DNA from: Rattus norvegicus
Lineage: Eukaryota; Chordata; Mammalia; Rodentia; Muridae
Reading direction: 5' to 3'
Length of the DNA stretch: 64,000 bases
NCBI RefSeq assembly: GCF_036323735.1
Contig: NW_026947408.1
Coordinates: forward strand, 1,062,501-1,126,500
Made by a program: the position numbers and the translations under genes. The notes under the pieces are model-generated. The model was not told the origin of the DNA and did not search any database. It saw nothing but the letters and a program-made list of their open reading frames with translations. Below are positions 61,750 to 64,000 of the stretch, in pieces; position 1 is the stretch's first letter; every line of letters begins with the position of its first letter.

Positions 61750-62339
61750 TGTTCTTTTAAAAATATAAAAATAAAATAAAAAAAGTAAAATTTTGTTTTA
61801 CCCTGCTAACTCTGGCACTGAAGAGTCTGAAATTCTCTGCTAGATATCTTGGGAGAAACACCACCCTGCTCCTCGGCTACCGAGTGTTTCATGCCGTCAC
61901 ACACTCTCCTATACTCAAACCCTCACATAAAAAACACACAGCACAATAATCTTTGATTTAGTTGATTAATATAGTTGCCCACTGAAACATACAACGTCGG
62001 GTACTATCCATCACTTAGGAACATTAATAAAGACCTGTAAATACACAGAGCAGAATCTTAAATTCACCTGCCATGGCTTCTCACTCTGTCACATTCCTTT
62101 CTCTCTTTTTTTCCTCTTGTCTCTTCCTCTTCCTTCAAATATCTCTCCTGCCCATTCTTCCTTCTCCTCCATGATAACCGTCCTTCTATCCTATTCCTGC
62201 CACTCACATATACTTTACAAATTCAATAGGGAGGTGGTTCTGGTGAATTCACCTGAGTTCTGAGTAGAGAACTATGTAGCTGACCTTGGGGTAGTGGAAT
62301 TAGCATCAAACACAGATAACTTCAGGGCAAATCACAACA
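61750..62339. mobile_element. Putative LTR-like insertion in unit B4
   Basis: About 590 bases absent from all other units, starting TGTTCTT and ending ATCACAACA, so it has TG...CA termini. Flanks tgaatg (61744-61749) and tgaacc (62340-62345) look like a degraded target duplication. An attaataaagacctgtaaat word (62022) could be a poly(A) signal on the plus strand, and a pyrimidine-rich stretch lies at 62093-62170. I cannot assign a family or firmly fix its orientation. Confidence 0.5.
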
Positions 62340-63270
62340 TGAACCCTAGTGGCAAACCAGTGAACTGAAATCGAACTTGTTGTTGGTCGATTTTGAGAAA
62401 TGATTAGAAGAGGTGAAGGTGATTTCAACCCCATAAGAGCAACAATGCCAATGAAACAGAGCTTTCTGGTAATAGACCAATATTCAAAGAATGTACATGA
62501 AGAGACCTATGGCACCGATTGCATGTGTTGCAGAAGATGGCCTTGTTGGTCAACAGTGGAAGGAGAACCCTTGGTCCTGCCTAGGTTTGACTCCCAGTTC
62601 AAGGGAATGTCAAGGGTCAGTAAGGGGGTTTATAAGAGAAGAATAAGGGGACTGGTAATGGATCTTATAATCAGGAAACTGGAAAAGTAAATAATATTTT
62701 AAATGTAAATTTAGAAATATACAATTAAAAAGCAATAAAATTTATTAAAAATTAAAAAATGAAAGTAATAAAAGAAAAGAAATCTACCAGCCAACCACAC
62801 CTATTGACTCAGAATTTTAAGGGGTCACTGTCAGGGAATGGTAGTCAGAGTATTACTTGTGGAAAGACTGAGATGATGAAGTCTCATCTATAAGCACTTC
62901 TCCGTCTCCGATATCAGTACCACACACGAACTGCATTATTAGAATCCAATGCATGGATGAGTTTACTCTGTGCTGAGGACACATTACTTGTCTTACCTTT
63001 CTTCCTTAGGATCTTTTCCTTCTTGGCAAAAGGGTAAAAGCTATGAGCTCTCAGAAAAAATTATAGTGCCCTTCCCAACACCTGGCTTTTGGGATAAAGA
63101 TATGAATTATATAGACTATCTGACTTCCAAGATAAATAATAAGCAGGGAAGTCCAGAAGTTTCTGAGAGGATCCCAATACCTGATTCCCATACGTGGAAG
63201 ACTCAGATCAAGGCTAACTCTTCAGTGAACCTACTAAACCCCTACCCAAGACTCAAGGAGCTTTCCCATT

Positions 63271-64000
63271 GACCACAAATTTCTTCATTTTTATACCAAG
63301 ACAAAGGGCCAGCTTCCTACACCCCATGTCTAATCACTTCATCCTCTGTGTTCTCCCTCCCAAATGACTGTTTACTCGGCATTAGAGGCCAATTAGTAAA
63401 TCCTAGAAGTACTGAAGGAATATCTTAAAGGCAGTTGCAGTCAGGACAACACTTGTGACATCACAGAAGAAGCTAGGGCTCTCCAAGATACAAGAAATTT
63501 TTCAGAGAGGCCTAATGATGATGTCACTGAGAACTTCCATGGCCTAACTGCTAACCAGCTTTCCTTACATTGACCAGATTTGAGGGTGCCCTTTCCAGGA
63601 GTGTCTCCTGTGAAACAGTGGAATCATTTACATATTATGTTTCTCTAAAGCTAGAGTTTTCTCTTTGCTTCATTAGTGGTTACATGCTCTGAATGGACAA
63701 AGTTAGTCAGGTGCTTAGCATGGCTGGAAAAGATTTAGGAACATAGAGTGGAGGAGATTCTTCTAGATAACATTTTATTCCCAGGTTCATTCCTGTGACA
63801 TACAGTTCAATATCCCAGTTTTTCTCTGTTTCCCATAGGACAGTATTTTGCCTACAGACCTTAACTGAATGAATATTGTATTTCACTTTCTCATTGTACA
63901 TTCCATGATATGAGACTTTATTAATATTCCTGTATGTGTACTCAAAAATTCTGTTTCCAATTCCATTTTCACCAAAGCAAAGGACAAAATGACTATAGAA
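63271..64000 (+). repeat. ~2.2 kb tandem unit B5, cut by the window end
   Basis: Fifth unit of array B, of which only the first ~730 bases are visible: gggccagcttcctacacccc (63306), aggccaattagtaaatccta (63387), the ccatggcctaactgctaacc block (63538) and gttacatgctctgaatggac (63680). The array therefore continues to the right. Confidence 0.9.

Larger units (their letters stand above)
60443..63270 (+). repeat. ~2.2 kb tandem unit B4, with an LTR-like insertion
   Basis: Fourth unit of array B, about 2.83 kb because of a ~590-base insertion at 61750-62339. It has agaagggcagcttccttctt (60477), the gaactgccatggcctacttg block (60706), a (TA)n microsatellite (61590-61642), an L1 3' tail (62490-62760) and a pyrimidine tract with AG at 63009. 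The frame 62970-63272 (100 codons) starts before that AG and is the longest open version of the shared peptide KSYELS ... VPFPTPGFWDKDMN. Confidence 0.9.

Overview
This is mammalian, almost certainly rat (Rattus), intergenic DNA. The evidence is a young ID SINE with the usual rat box sequences (23214-23303), decayed rodent B3 and B1 SINEs, several LINE-1 elements with rodent 5' and 3' untranslated regions, long (TG)n, (TA)n, (ATT)n and (AAG)n microsatellites, and low CpG content. No prokaryotic gene structure is present, and I find no intact protein-coding gene. Almost every open frame is a relic inside a repeat, a microsatellite read as protein, or chance.

Layout. 1-7400 is AT-rich unique sequence with a 5'-end (AAG)n tract, decayed SINEs and pieces that look like L1 3' ends. 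7400-21055 is duplicon A: an antisense L1, then the 3' part of an unrecognised Ser/Thr/Pro-rich long coding frame (13335-15817), then two and a fraction copies of a ~2.2 kb tandem unit. 21056-28085 is an unrecognised segment followed by old L1 pieces, one of them split by the ID element. 28086-35800 holds a TGACATCAT-rich minisatellite, large TG and ATT arrays, L1 tails and unique DNA. 35810-36460 is an olfactory receptor pseudogene on the minus strand. 36461-39090 is unique DNA. 39090-42577 is a sense-strand 5' L1 half that stops abruptly at a GC-richer segment resembling a class II endogenous retrovirus LTR. 42900-64000 is duplicon B: the 5' part of the same Ser/Thr/Pro-rich frame (about 42900-44090), a nearly full-length antisense L1 (44091-50910) flanked by a 12 bp target-site duplication with one mismatch, the 3' part of the frame (50911-53440), and at least five copies of the ~2.2 kb unit running off the window end.

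How it fits together. Duplicons A and B are direct copies about 37.5-37.6 kb apart. They share the L1 right-hand junction and one frameshift in the host frame, so the L1 insertion and that frameshift came before the duplication. Other stops and frameshifts differ between copies and came later. Each ~2.2 kb unit carries an L1 3' tail, a microsatellite at one fixed position with a different motif in each unit, a conserved pyrimidine tract plus AG, and two short frames with shared peptide content. Two LTR-like insertions landed in single units of array B. The most novel object here is this expanded, apparently testis-gene-like (inferred from style only) Ser/Thr/Pro-rich locus and its 3' tandem array; I cannot name its family.
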